Below, piece by piece: positions 17,610-27,159 of a DNA stretch of 64,000 nucleotides. The notes beneath the pieces are model-generated. The model had not been told where the DNA came from, made no database searches, and was given only the letters and a program-made list of their open reading frames with translations. Every line of letters starts with the position of its first letter. Within the stretch, counting starts at the first letter, position 1. The DNA comes from Streptomyces paludis (GTDB lineage: Bacteria > Actinomycetota > Actinomycetes > Streptomycetales > Streptomycetaceae). The DNA lies in assembly GCF_003344965.1 (NCBI RefSeq), contig NZ_CP031194.1:7192001-7256000 (forward strand). The letters are read 5' to 3'. A program made the translations under genes and the position numbers.

Positions 17610-19018
17610 GCCACAACTCCCTGCTGCTGATAGCGGCCGCGGGCGTCGCGCTGCTGCTCCTGCTCATCATCAAGGTGAAGGTCCAGCCCTTCGTCGCGCT
17701 CATGGTCGTGAGCATCGGGGTCGCCCTCGCGGCCGGGGTGCCCGCCGCGGACCTCGTGGCGACGATCGAGGAGGGAATGGGCTCGACCCTCGGCCATATC
17801 GCCACCATCATCGCGCTCGGCGCGATGATCGGCCGGATCGTCGAACTCTCCGGCGGCGCCGCCTCGCTGGCGCACTCGCTCATCGCGCGCTTCGGCGAGA
17901 AACGCACCCCGCTCGCCCTCACCGTCGCCGGATTCCTGCTCGGTATCCCGGTCTTCTTCGAGGTCGGGCTGATCATCCTGATGCCGATCGCGTACGGAGT
18001 GGCCCGCGCCGCCCGTAAACCGCTGCTCGTCTACGCGCTGCCGATGAGCGCGGCCATGCTCACCGTGCACGCCTTCCTGCCGCCGCACCCCGGCGCGGTC
18101 GCCGCCGCCTCCACCATCGGGGCCGACCAGGGCTGGGTGCTGCTGTTCGGCATCCCGCTGACGGCGGTCGTGATCCTTCTCGGCTACCTGCTCGCCCGGC
18201 GCATGACGCGCCGTGAGTACAGCCTGGCGGCCGATGTGTACGAGAAGGTCTACGGCGGCCCGGACAGCGGCCCGGGCTCTGCCGAGGCAGGCGCGGAGCA
18301 CGCCGCGGAGGGGCCGGACGGGCTGCCCGCGGCCACCACCGCGAACCCGCCGTCCTTCGCCATGGTGGTGAGCCTGATCGTCACCCCGATCGCGCTCATC
18401 CTGCTGGGCACCATCGGGACGAACACCCTCGCCGAGGGCTCCGTACTCCGCGCCGTGCTGACCGTGCTGGGCGCCCCCATGGTCGCCCTGCTCATCGCGG
18501 CGGGGCTCGCCGCCTACTTCCTCGGCGTCCGGCGCGGCTGGACACGCGGTCAGATCTCCACCGTGATGGGCTCGGCGCTGCCGGGCGTGGCCATGGTGAT
18601 CCTGGTGGCGGGCGCGGGCGGAGTCTTCGGCAAGGTGCTGGTCAAGACCGGCATCGGCGACGCGGTGGCGGACATCCTCGACCGCACCGGACTCCCGCTG
18701 CTGGCCCTGGCGTTCGTGATGACCCTGCTGCTGCGCGCCGTACAGGGCTCGGCCACCGTCGCCCTGGTGGCGACGGCCGGACTGATCACCCCGCTGCTGC
18801 ACCGCACCGATCTGTCGGCGCAGCAACTGGCCCTGGTCTGCCTGGCGATGGGCGCCGGCGCGCTGGCCGTGTCGCACATCAACGACGCCGGGTACTGGAT
18901 GTTCACCAAGCTGGCCGGGCTCGACGTCAAGGACGGCCTGCGCACCTGGACCGTACTGACCACGGCGATGGGCGTGAGCGGATTCGCCCTGACCACCCTG
19001 CTCTGGCTGGTGGTCTGA
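17606..19018 (+). CDS. GntP-family sugar acid permease
   Basis: This 470-residue inner-membrane transporter has about twelve hydrophobic segments and the GntP signatures GIPVFFEVGLIILMPIAYGVAR and AFLPPHPGAVAAAS. It also has the late block VLVKTGIGDAVADILDRTGLPLL and the VQGSATVALVATAGLI loop. Family members take up gluconate or related aldonic acids by proton symport. A cytoplasmic loop around residues 205-245 carries a Gly/Pro/Ala-rich stretch. It is the last gene of the acid-sugar operon, coupled to the dehydrogenase by an ATGA overlap, and is followed by a hairpin terminator. Confidence 0.92.
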   Translation: MSHNSLLLIAAAGVALLLLLIIKVKVQPFVALMVVSIGVALAAGVPAADLVATIEEGMGSTLGHIATIIALGAMIGRIVELSGGAASLAHSLIARFGEKRTPLALTVAGFLLGIPVFFEVGLIILMPIAYGVARAARKPLLVYALPMSAAMLTVHAFLPPHPGAVAAASTIGADQGWVLLFGIPLTAVVILLGYLLARRMTRREYSLAADVYEKVYGGPDSGPGSAEAGAEHAAEGPDGLPAATTANPPSFAMVVSLIVTPIALILLGTIGTNTLAEGSVLRAVLTVLGAPMVALLIAAGLAAYFLGVRRGWTRGQISTVMGSALPGVAMVILVAGAGGVFGKVLVKTGIGDAVADILDRTGLPLLALAFVMTLLLRAVQGSATVALVATAGLITPLLHRTDLSAQQLALVCLAMGAGALAVSHINDAGYWMFTKLAGLDVKDGLRTWTVLTTAMGVSGFALTTLLWLVV

Positions 19019-19067
19019 CCGGACCCCGCCCGCCCGCACATCCCTCGGGCGCGGGCGGCGCGGGGCT

Positions 19068-19110
19068 CCGAACCCGGCCACGCGGTCCATGACCGCGCGG
19101 CCGGGTTCGG
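19068..19110 (+). terminator. Rho-independent-type hairpin after the GntP gene
   Basis: Nineteen-base arms (19068-19086 and 19092-19110) pair with a single mismatch around the five-base loop CCATG. The hairpin lies 50 bases after the permease stop and ends the acid-sugar operon. No clear T-run follows, as is usual in this GC range. Confidence 0.75.
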
Positions 19111-19222
19111 CATGAAAGGTTTCAACATCCCCTACGGTCAGGGACGTTAAGCCCCCGCCGAATGCCGCGTCAATGGTCCGTACCTGGAAATCTCGCGGCC
19201 CCGCTACAACCGTCCCACACCC

Positions 19223-19251
19223 TTGACACACCTCACATGCCTCCCTACTTT
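19223..19251 (+). promoter_or_regulatory. Strong promoter of the GH78 gene
   Basis: A consensus TTGACA (19223-19228) and TACTTT (19246-19251) are separated by 17 bases. They lie about 45 bases upstream of the rhamnosidase start. It is one of the best matches to a housekeeping promoter in the window. Confidence 0.75.
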
Positions 19252-19297
19252 CACCGCTGTGAAACGATTCATCGTCGAGTCGTATCGGAGCCGCATT

Positions 19298-22200
19298 GTG
19301 ATCAGCAGAAGACGACTGCTCGGCACCACCGCCACCGCCATGGGATCGGCCATGGTCGCCGGATCCGCCGTCCCGGCACTCGCCGGGACCCCCGACGCGG
19401 GAACGGCCCACTCGTCCCCGGTGGCCGCCCCGGCCTCCGCCGTCCATGTCACCGCGCCGACCGTCGAGTACGTACGGCACCCGCTCGGCCTCGACACACC
19501 GCGCCCCAGACTGAGCTGGCCCGTCGTGTCCGCCCGACCCGGCCAGACCCAGCGGGCCTACCACGTACGGGTCGCCACCTCCGCGGCCCGGCTCACCCGC
19601 CCCGACGTCTGGGACAGCGGGAAGGTCGAGTCGCCGGACTCCGTCCTCGTCCCGTACGGCGGCCCCGCGCTCGCCTCCCGGACCCGCTACTACTGGTCCG
19701 TACGCGTCTGGGGTACCGACGGCGCGGTCTCCGCGTGGAGCGCGCCGTCCTGGTGGGAGACCGCCCTCACCGACGCCTCGGACTGGTCCGCGCGCTGGAT
19801 CGCCGCCCCCGCCGCGCTCGCCGGGGCCCCCGCGCTGGACGGCGCGTCGTGGATCTGGTTCCCCGAGGGCGACCCGGCGAGCAGCGCCCCGGCCGAGACC
19901 CGCTGGTTCCGCGGTCGCGCCGATGTCCCGGCGGGCGTCACCCGCGCCCGGCTGGTCATCACGGCGGACGACGGCTGCACCGTGTACGTGAACGGCGCCC
20001 AGGTCGCGCACACCGAGGCCGACAGCTCCGCCGACAACTGGCGCCGCCCCGTACTCCTCGACGTCACCGCCCATCTCCGCCCCGGCGCCAATGTGATCGC
20101 CGTCTCCGCCACCAACGCCTCCGTCGGACCGGCCGGACTGCTCGGCCTGCTGGAACTGACCACGGCCGACGGCATCCGGACCTTCACCACGGGCGACACC
20201 TGGCGGACGGTCCAGCGGGAACCCGCCGACGACTGGCGCTCCGTCGCCTACGACGACACCTCGTGGTCCACCGCCAAGGTCCTCGCCCGCTGGGGCGGTG
20301 GCCCCTGGGGCAGGGTGACGGTTCCGTACACGCCCGCCGCCCAGCTGCGCCAGGAGTTCCGGCTCCCGCGCAAGACCGTCGCGCGCGCCCGGCTCTACAC
20401 CACGGCCCTCGGCCTGTACGAGGCGTACCTCAACGGACAGCGCGTCAGCGAGGACCGGTTCGCCCCCGGCTGGACCGACTACCACAAGCGGGTCCAGTAC
20501 CAGACCTACGATGTCACCGGCCTGCTCGGCACCGGCGCCAACGCCCTCGGCATCACCCTCGCCGCCGGCTGGTACGCCGGCAGCATCGGCATGTTCGGTC
20601 CCCACCAGTACGGCGAACGCCCCGCACTCCTCGCCCAGCTGGAGATCACCTACACCGACGGCAGCACCGAACGCGTCGTCTCCGACGCCGGCTGGCGCAG
20701 CACCATCGGCCCCGTCACCAGCGCCGATCTGCTGATGGGCGAGGACTACGACGCCCGGCGGGAGACCCCGGGCTGGACCCGCGCCGGCTTCGACGCCACC
20801 GGCTGGGCCGCCGCCGAACCGGTCCCCGCCACAACCGCCGCCCTCGTCGCGGCCGTTGACGGCCCCTCGCGGGTCGAGAGCGAACTCCCGGCCCGTACCG
20901 TCACCGAACCGAAGCCCGGCGTCTTCGTCTTCGACCTCGGCCAGAACATGGTCGGCACGGTCCGGCTCACGGTCACCGGCGCCGCCGGCACCACCGTACG
21001 GCTGCGCCACGCCGAAGTACTCAACCCCGACGGCACGCTCTACACCACCAACCTCCGCACCGCCCGCGCCACCGACACCTACACCCTCAAGGGCGGGAAG
21101 AAGGAGACCTACGAGCCGCGCTTCACCTTCCACGGCTTCCGCTACGTCGAGGTGACCGGCTACCCGGGCCGTCCGCCGCGCGACGCGGTCGTGGGCCGTG
21201 TCATCCACACCTCGGCGCCCCTCACCATGGACTTCAGGACGGACAGCCCCCTCCTCAACCAGTTGCACAGCAACATCACCTGGGGCCAGCGGGGCAACTT
21301 CCTCTCCGTGCCCACCGACACCCCCGCCCGCGACGAACGCCTCGGCTGGACCGGGGACATCAACGTCTTCGCCCCCACCGCCGCCTACACCATGGAGTCG
21401 GCCCGCTTCCTCACCAAATGGCTCTGGGACCTGCGCGACGACCAGGCGTCCGACGGCGGCTTCACCGATGTGGCGCCGTTCGTCGGCACGGTCGGCCGCG
21501 GCGTCGCGGGCTGGGGCGACGCCGGAGTCACCGTCCCCTGGGCGCTGTACCAGGCGTACGGAGACCTCCGGGTACTGGAGCAGTCCTGGACCTCGATGCT
21601 CAAGTGGCTCGACTACCTGGAGCGGCACAGCAGCGACCGGCTGCGCCCGGACGCGGGCTACGGCGACTGGCTCAACATCCGCGACGAGACCCCCAAGGAC
21701 GTCATCGGCACCGCCTACTACGCCCACAGCGCCGACCTCGTCGCCCGCACCGCCGAGGCGCTCGGCAAGGACCCCGCGCCCTACCGGGCCCTGTTCGACG
21801 AGGTACGGACCGCCTTCCGCACCGCCTACGTCACCGGGGGCGGCCGGGTGAAGGGCGACACCCAGACCGCGTACGTACTGGCCCTCTCCATGGACCTGCT
21901 GGCACCCGCCGACCGGGCACCCGCCGCGGACCGGCTCGTCCAGCTCATCGAGGCGAAGGACTGGCATCTCTCGACGGGCTTCCTCGGCACCCCGCGCCTG
22001 CTGCCTGTCCTCACCGCCACCGGCCACCAGGACGTCGCGTACCGGCTGCTGCTCCAACGCACCTTCCCCAGCTGGGGCTACCAGATCGACCGGGGCGCCA
22101 CCACGATGTGGGAGCGCTGGGACTCCATCACCCCCGACGGCGGCTTCCAGGACGCCGGCATGAACTCCTTCAACCACTACGCGTACGGCTCGGTCGGTGA

Positions 22201-22522
22201 GTGGATGTACGCGAACATCGCGGGCATCGCACCGCGCGCCCCCGGCTTCCGCGAGATCACCGTCCGCCCCCGGCCCGGCGGCGGACTGACCCGGGCGGAG
22301 GGCCGTTTCGAGTCGGTCTACGGCCCCATCACCACCAAATGGCGGACAGGCCCCGGCGGTTTCGAACTCACGGTCTCCCTCCCGGCCAACACCACCGCCG
22401 AGGTGTGGATACCGGCCACCGGGAGCGGAAAGCCCGGCCCCGCCGGTGCGACGTTCCTGCGGACGGAGGACGGCTGCGCCGTCTTCGCCGTGGGCGCGGG
22501 CAGACACCGCTTCACGGCCTGA
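19298..22522 (+). CDS. Secreted GH78 alpha-L-rhamnosidase
   Basis: This enzyme of 1,074 residues removes terminal alpha-L-rhamnose from plant glycosides or polysaccharides. A twin-arginine signal (SRRRLLGTTATAMGS, cleavage near PALAG) starts the protein. Then come an N-terminal beta-sandwich (VEYVRHPLGLDTPRPRLSW), a CBM67-like insert at about 185-330 (ADDGCTVYVNGAQV), the rhamnosidase N domain with ARLYTTALGLYEAYLNG, and an (alpha/alpha)6 catalytic domain. The catalytic domain has DERLGWTGD near residue 680 and TMWERWDS near 936, where the acidic catalytic residues lie. The GTG at 19298 is chosen for its GGAG seven bases upstream. It has its own promoter and no regulator beside it. Confidence 0.92.
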   Translation: MISRRRLLGTTATAMGSAMVAGSAVPALAGTPDAGTAHSSPVAAPASAVHVTAPTVEYVRHPLGLDTPRPRLSWPVVSARPGQTQRAYHVRVATSAARLTRPDVWDSGKVESPDSVLVPYGGPALASRTRYYWSVRVWGTDGAVSAWSAPSWWETALTDASDWSARWIAAPAALAGAPALDGASWIWFPEGDPASSAPAETRWFRGRADVPAGVTRARLVITADDGCTVYVNGAQVAHTEADSSADNWRRPVLLDVTAHLRPGANVIAVSATNASVGPAGLLGLLELTTADGIRTFTTGDTWRTVQREPADDWRSVAYDDTSWSTAKVLARWGGGPWGRVTVPYTPAAQLRQEFRLPRKTVARARLYTTALGLYEAYLNGQRVSEDRFAPGWTDYHKRVQYQTYDVTGLLGTGANALGITLAAGWYAGSIGMFGPHQYGERPALLAQLEITYTDGSTERVVSDAGWRSTIGPVTSADLLMGEDYDARRETPGWTRAGFDATGWAAAEPVPATTAALVAAVDGPSRVESELPARTVTEPKPGVFVFDLGQNMVGTVRLTVTGAAGTTVRLRHAEVLNPDGTLYTTNLRTARATDTYTLKGGKKETYEPRFTFHGFRYVEVTGYPGRPPRDAVVGRVIHTSAPLTMDFRTDSPLLNQLHSNITWGQRGNFLSVPTDTPARDERLGWTGDINVFAPTAAYTMESARFLTKWLWDLRDDQASDGGFTDVAPFVGTVGRGVAGWGDAGVTVPWALYQAYGDLRVLEQSWTSMLKWLDYLERHSSDRLRPDAGYGDWLNIRDETPKDVIGTAYYAHSADLVARTAEALGKDPAPYRALFDEVRTAFRTAYVTGGGRVKGDTQTAYVLALSMDLLAPADRAPAADRLVQLIEAKDWHLSTGFLGTPRLLPVLTATGHQDVAYRLLLQRTFPSWGYQIDRGATTMWERWDSITPDGGFQDAGMNSFNHYAYGSVGEWMYANIAGIAPRAPGFREITVRPRPGGGLTRAEGRFESVYGPITTKWRTGPGGFELTVSLPANTTAEVWIPATGSGKPGPAGATFLRTEDGCAVFAVGAGRHRFTA

Positions 22523-22551
22523 CCGAGGACGGAGCGCCCCACGGCACGGGG

Positions 22552-23043
22552 TCAGCGGGGCAGGCGCAGCCGTCTGCCCCGCGCCGCGTGCGCGCCCCGG
22601 CCGCGCCGCCGGGTGGAGGGAGTGACCAGCAGGAGGATGGTGGCCAGAACGGCGATCGCCTGCGCCACGGCGGCCAGCCGCTTCTCCGTGGACCAGACGG
22701 GCTCGTACATGTTCGGGACCGGACCCAGGGTGCCCACGTCGACATACCGGTAGACCAGCAGCAGCGCGAGGCCCCCCGCGGCGACCAGCCAGGCGAAGAG
22801 ATCTCCCGGCACCCTGCGCCAGGCCAGCACCAGCAGCGCGGCGAGCGAGGCGAGGCCCGCCTCGATACGGAACAGATCCCCCTGGCTGATGGTCCCCGAG
22901 ACCGTGTCGTACTGATCCGCGAGACGCGCGTGCAGATACGCGTTCCAGGCGAGTGCGGCGGCGGCCACCAGGCGCGCCACCGCCCGCAGAACGCGACGGG
23001 TCCCGCCCGTACGGGCGGACACATCGGGGATGAGTGAGGACAT
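22552..23043 (-). CDS. Hypothetical membrane protein (163 aa)
   Basis: This protein of 163 residues has four likely membrane helices: VLRAVARLVAAAALAWNAYLH, IEAGLASLAALLVLAWRR, LFAWLVAAGGLALLLVYRYV and AAVAQAIAVLATILLLV. A short polar N-terminus and an Arg-rich tail flank them. The segment between helices three and four (GPVPNMYEPVWSTEKR) would be exposed. I recognise no family name. The start is ATG at 23043, near the start of a divergent stretch leading to the LCP gene, and it converges with the rhamnosidase. Confidence 0.75.
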   Translation of the reverse strand: MSSLIPDVSARTGGTRRVLRAVARLVAAAALAWNAYLHARLADQYDTVSGTISQGDLFRIEAGLASLAALLVLAWRRVPGDLFAWLVAAGGLALLLVYRYVDVGTLGPVPNMYEPVWSTEKRLAAVAQAIAVLATILLLVTPSTRRRGRGAHAARGRRLRLPR

Positions 23044-23218
23044 CGCTGCTCCCGAGGGGTGCTCTTCCGGCCGGCCGTGTCACGTACGCCCCACTAGACG
23101 GCACACGCGGGACCGGGGCCACCGGACGGGCCCGTCCGGCGGAGCCCGCCGGGCCCGTGACCTGTCGGCCGCGCCCGCTGTTCACCGGGTGGAAGTCCGA
23201 GGCAAGGAGTCCCACCCC

Positions 23219-24562
23219 GTGAGAGCAGTGCATCCGCTCCGCCGGATCGGCCGTTGTATCGCCCTGGCCGCCGCCCTCCTGGTGCTGGGCACGGCCACCA
23301 CGGGCGGCTGGCTCTACACCCGGCTCAGCGGCAACATCCACGGCGCGGCCGTGGACGGCGCGCTCGGCGACAACCGGCCCGGATCCACCCGGGGCGGCCG
23401 GAACATCCTGATCATCGGGTCGGACAGCCGCGCGGGACTGGGCGACGACTACGGCGCGGAGCTGACCTCCATGCAGTCCGACACGCTGATGCTGCTCCAT
23501 GTCGGCGGCAGCGGGAAGTGGGCCACGGTCGTCTCGCTCCCGCGCGACTCCTGGGTGCGCATCCCCGCGTGCCGCCAGGGCGACGGCACCCTCTCCGTCC
23601 CGCACAGCTTCAAGATCAATGAGGCGTTCGCCATCGGCGGTTCGGGCGGCGACTCCGCCAGGGCCGCCGCCTGCGCGATCAAGACCGTCGAACAGAACAC
23701 CCGGGTCCGGGTCGACCACTTCATGATCGCGGACTTCCGGGGCTTCACCGGCATGGTCAACGCCCTGGGCGGGGTGGAGATCTGCCCCGAGCGTCCGATC
23801 CACGACCCGAAGGCCCGGCTGGATCTCGCGGCGGGCTGCCAGACCGTGCGCGACGCGCAGGCCCTCGGCTACGTACGGGCCCGCTACAGTCTCGGAGACG
23901 GCACGGACCTCGGCCGGATCGGCCGCCAGCAGGAGTTCCTGCGGGCACTGGCGGCCAAGGCCAGGTCCCAGCTCCACCACCCCCGCGCCCTGTACGGCTT
24001 CCTCGACTCGGCCACCACCTCGCTGACCACCGATCCCGCCCTGGCCGACCTGCGCCGCCTCTACGACCTCGCCTCCGACATCCGGGGCATGGCCGCCGAC
24101 CGCATCACCTTCCTCACCGTGCCCAACTACCCCCGGCGGCGCGATGTCCCCGGCGATACGGCGAACGTCGTCTGGAACCCGCCCGGCGCCGAGCGGCTGT
24201 TCACCGCGCTGACCCACGACCGTGAGATCACCGCCGACCTGCTGCGCGAGGCGTCCGAACGGCTCCCCCCGACGCCGGACACCGTCCGGGTCGCCGTCCT
24301 CAACGGCACCGGTGTGGCCGGCCGGGCGCGCGAGACCGCCGACCGGCTGCGCGCGCTGGGCTTCACCGTCACCACCGTCGCCAACGCCCCCGCCCCGGTC
24401 GCGGCGACCACCCTCACCCACCCCGAGGGCCTCGCCGCCCAGGCACTCGCCCTGGCCGCGAGACTGCCGGGGCTCACCGGGCTCACCCCCGAACTCTCCG
24501 CCGCCGCGGCCCCGGACACCCTCACGCTCACCATCGGCCCCGATCTGCCCACTCCCGGGTAA
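23219..24562 (+). CDS. LytR-CpsA-Psr (LCP) family cell-wall ligase
   Basis: This 447-residue membrane-anchored enzyme is of the type that transfers wall glycopolymers from lipid carrier to peptidoglycan. It has one N-terminal membrane helix (CIALAAALLVLGTATTGGWLY) and an extracellular LCP domain with NILIIGSDSRAGLGDDYG, SDTLMLLHV, VVSLPRDSWVRIP, VDHFMIADFRGFTGMVNALGGVEIC, and an Arg-rich DLGRIGRQQEFLRAL. The C-terminus is a LytR_C domain (VRVAVLNGTGVAGRARETADRLRALGF). The GTG start at 23219 is supported by AAGGAG nine bases upstream; the open frame continues upstream without family character. Target polymer unknown. Confidence 0.9.
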   Translation: MRAVHPLRRIGRCIALAAALLVLGTATTGGWLYTRLSGNIHGAAVDGALGDNRPGSTRGGRNILIIGSDSRAGLGDDYGAELTSMQSDTLMLLHVGGSGKWATVVSLPRDSWVRIPACRQGDGTLSVPHSFKINEAFAIGGSGGDSARAAACAIKTVEQNTRVRVDHFMIADFRGFTGMVNALGGVEICPERPIHDPKARLDLAAGCQTVRDAQALGYVRARYSLGDGTDLGRIGRQQEFLRALAAKARSQLHHPRALYGFLDSATTSLTTDPALADLRRLYDLASDIRGMAADRITFLTVPNYPRRRDVPGDTANVVWNPPGAERLFTALTHDREITADLLREASERLPPTPDTVRVAVLNGTGVAGRARETADRLRALGFTVTTVANAPAPVAATTLTHPEGLAAQALALAARLPGLTGLTPELSAAAAPDTLTLTIGPDLPTPG

Positions 24563-24758
24563 CAGCCCCGGTGGCCGGTCCCGTGGCGGCCGGATCGTCG
24601 CCGCCGACAGCCTCTGGAAGAGAAGCAGCAGCATGACGACAAGCAGAGAGATGACGGTGAAAGCGTGTTGTTTCATGACATCAACGATGCCTGGAGCGCC
24701 CGCCCCTGACTATCCGGAAGATCCCTGATCAAGAGGAGAGGGAAAACCCTCAGTTCCG

Positions 24759-25988
24759 TCAGGGGCGGGAGAGCGCGAGCAGAGCCGAGTACGCGCTCTG
24801 GATAAAGGCCCCGTCGACGGCCGGCCCCGTGTTCGCCAGCGCCACCACGGCCGTACGGCGCGCCGGGCCGAAGCCGGCGAACGAGGTGAAGCCGCGCGTA
24901 CCGCCGGAGTGGTGGTAGATATCGCCGTCCGGCCGGACGCGGATGTTCCAGACGAGCGCCAGCCGCTTCGCTCCGCCGCGCAGGACGAGCCGGGGGCGCA
25001 CGACATCGGCCAGCGCCGCCCGCAGCTCATCGGACCCCGGCGCGGCGGCGGGGTCCAGCAGGGCATCGAGCAGCGCCAGCAGGTCGCGCGCCGTGGACCG
25101 TACGGCACCCGCCCCGGCCAGCCCGGGAATCCGCCAGGACGGCCGCGGCCGCCCGTGCCAGTGGCCGGTGGCCTGCGGACCGTTCGGCGCGCAGCCCGTG
25201 TGGCGCAGCCCGAGCGGCTCCAGCACCCGGGCCGCGAGGAGTTCCCCGTACCGCCGGCCCCCGCACTCCAGCTCGCCCCGCGCTCCCGGATCTTCCCGCG
25301 ATGCCCGCGCGCCCCGCCGCTCTCCCCCCTGCCCCGGCCGGTCGTGGGCGGCCACGGTCAGCAGATGGCCGAGGAGCCCGACCCCGAAGTTGGAGTACCG
25401 AACCCGGTCACCGGGCCGGGTGCGGGTACGCGTTCCGGCGAGGGAACTCAGCACATCGGCGGTGGTGAACGCGGCATAGGGGTTGCTGAACCACTGAGGC
25501 GCCGCGGCGGCCAGCAGACCTCGGGGCAGCCGAGGCAGCCCCGAGGTGTGGGTGGCCAGATGGAGCGGGGTGATGGCACCGCCCGGCGTCCGGGGGAGCA
25601 GGCCGTACGGCAGGAACCGGGAGAGCGGGTCGCCGTACGCCATCTCCCCCCGGGCCACCTGTTCGGCGAGCAGCAGCGCGGTGAGGCACTTGGTGACCGA
25701 GCCGACCTCGAACCGGGTATCGGCCGTGACCGGTCCGCTGCCCCCGCCGTATGCCGAGCCGTCGTATGCCGGGCCGCCAAATGCGGAACCGCCGTACTCC
25801 GAGCCGCCGTACTCCGAGAGGCCGTTCGCCGCGCCGTCGAATCCCGTACGGCCCTGCGTCACGATGGCCCAGCGGTCGCCCTGCCGCAGCGCGACCGCGA
25901 CCCCCGAGGCGCCCCGCGCCGCCGCGGCGATCGCGGCGGCCGGGCCGCGCGCCCAGTCGGGCGGTGGCGGGTGGTCCGCGGACTTCAT
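24759..25988 (-). CDS. Serine hydrolase, class C beta-lactamase/D,D-peptidase fold
   Basis: This 409-residue penicillin-binding-like hydrolase has the nucleophile motif S97-V-T-K100 in FEVGSVTKCLTALLLAEQ. The second motif is Y198-S-N in RVRYSNFGVGLLGHLL, and the third is H360-S-G in YHHSGGTRGFTSF. Between residues about 63 and 85 sits a run of five-residue repeats (SEYGGSEYGGSAFGG). A second low-complexity insert lies near 215-240. There is no clear signal peptide, so it may be cytosolic. The ATG at 25988 is preferred for its GGTGGGG site. A GTG at 26072, overlapping the upstream stop, is a possible coupled start adding 28 residues of Gly/Thr repeats. It is the last gene of a four-gene operon. 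Confidence 0.85.
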   Translation of the reverse strand: MKSADHPPPPDWARGPAAAIAAAARGASGVAVALRQGDRWAIVTQGRTGFDGAANGLSEYGGSEYGGSAFGGPAYDGSAYGGGSGPVTADTRFEVGSVTKCLTALLLAEQVARGEMAYGDPLSRFLPYGLLPRTPGGAITPLHLATHTSGLPRLPRGLLAAAAPQWFSNPYAAFTTADVLSSLAGTRTRTRPGDRVRYSNFGVGLLGHLLTVAAHDRPGQGGERRGARASREDPGARGELECGGRRYGELLAARVLEPLGLRHTGCAPNGPQATGHWHGRPRPSWRIPGLAGAGAVRSTARDLLALLDALLDPAAAPGSDELRAALADVVRPRLVLRGGAKRLALVWNIRVRPDGDIYHHSGGTRGFTSFAGFGPARRTAVVALANTGPAVDGAFIQSAYSALLALSRP

Positions 25989-26068
25989 CTCGTACACCCC
26001 ACCGGTCTCCGCGCCTGCGCCCACGTCCGTACCCGTACCCGTACCCGCACCTGTACCCGTGCCCGCCG

Positions 26069-27001
26069 TCACGCGCGTGCGCCGAGCGTGCGGGAGACGG
26101 CGAGCGTCCCGGCGACAGCGGCGACCACCGTGGTGTGGTGGTGGGTGACGAAGCGTTCGTGTGCGTCCCCGGTGACGGGCTTGCCGTCGCGGGGCATCAG
26201 CCCGTCCTCGTGCTGGATCGTGGCCAGCCGCTCCCAGTCCGCCGGAGCGCTGAGCGGTTCGGGCAGACAGTGATCGACGATCAACAGCTCCGCCACCAGG
26301 TCCCATTCACCGATCTCGGTCCAGATGTCGATCCAGACGGGCAGCCATCGGGTGAGGTAGCGGCAGATGTCGTCGGGCAGCGCGCCGGGCAGCCGCCCCC
26401 AGTCGGTGATGTGGAAGACGGTGTGGGTCATGCTGTACGCGGTCAGCCAGTCGATCAGCCACGGTTCGGGCAGCGCGCCCAGCCAGGTAGCCCCGGTCAG
26501 CCCGGCCCAGTCGGTGTCGCTGGACCGCTCACCGCGGTCGAAACCACTGATCCGGGTGGCGTTGGCGACCGCCAGCCGCCGGTTGGGCAGCACCTCGGCC
26601 GCGTACGTCGAGCGGAGCGAGGTCGTGTGCGCCAGCAGTGCGTCAAGCTCCTCGTTGCGGTAACCGCAGCGCGCGAAATGGGCGTATGTCTCCAGCGGGT
26701 CGCTCATCATCGGATAGCGCAGCAGCCGTTCGTGGAGCATGGAGCCCCCGCCGAGCTGCTTCCAGCTGAAGTCCAGCAGCTCGCGCGCCAGGCGCAGTTC
26801 CCCGGTGCCGGCCACCGCCTCGCGCATCACGAGCGAGGCGGCGAGGCCGGTCTCGCCGAGCGGCTTGTAGACGGTGTCGGGCTCGGCCAGCTCGGCCGTG
26901 GTGCCCGGTGGCAGCGCGCCGTGCTCCCGGTGGGCGTGGAGCCAGGCCAGCGCCCGGCTGCTGACGCGGTGGGCGTTCTGGGTGACGGACATGATGGCCA
27001 T
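26069..27001 (-). CDS. Hypothetical protein, possibly DUF6895 family
   Basis: This mostly helical protein of about 310 residues has no signal peptide or membrane helix. Recognisable features are an N-terminal helix SSRALAWLHAHREHG, the segment VYKPLGETGLAASLVMREA, which I associate with DUF6895, several aromatic-rich helices (WLGALPEPWLIDWLTAYSMTHTVFHITDWG, DICRYLTRWLPVWIDIWTE), and a His-rich end GDAHERFVTHHHTTVVAA. Family assignment is from memory and tentative. Start choice is uncertain: ATG at 27001 or 26992. It lies in the operon beginning with the 57-residue peptide and may act on, or with, its neighbours. Confidence 0.7.
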   Translation of the reverse strand: MAIMSVTQNAHRVSSRALAWLHAHREHGALPPGTTAELAEPDTVYKPLGETGLAASLVMREAVAGTGELRLARELLDFSWKQLGGGSMLHERLLRYPMMSDPLETYAHFARCGYRNEELDALLAHTTSLRSTYAAEVLPNRRLAVANATRISGFDRGERSSDTDWAGLTGATWLGALPEPWLIDWLTAYSMTHTVFHITDWGRLPGALPDDICRYLTRWLPVWIDIWTEIGEWDLVAELLIVDHCLPEPLSAPADWERLATIQHEDGLMPRDGKPVTGDAHERFVTHHHTTVVAAVAGTLAVSRTLGARA

Positions 27002-27159
27002 CGGGTCTCGGTCCGATCGGGTGGCGCGTACGGGAACGGGCCCGCACACGGGCGGCGGAGGCAGCGAGGACTACGGGGACGACGGGGCCAGCGGTGACAG
27101 CAGTGACAGCAGTGACAGTGGTGCCATCAGCGGAGTTGGCGCGACCACGGGAAACCTGG

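Noticed and set aside
14819..24676. A single 3,285-residue minus-strand protein
   Set aside because: It lies opposite at least six genes with clear catalytic motifs, its sequence is Gly/Arg low complexity without domains, and its codon pattern is the mirror image of the plus genes. Only the first 25 residues look protein-like, with no ribosome site.
26072..26072. GTG overlapping the DUF6895-like stop as the start of the serine hydrolase
   Set aside because: It would add 28 residues of Gly/Thr repeats and has no ribosome site, whereas ATG 25988 has GGTGGGG upstream. Kept only as an alternative.
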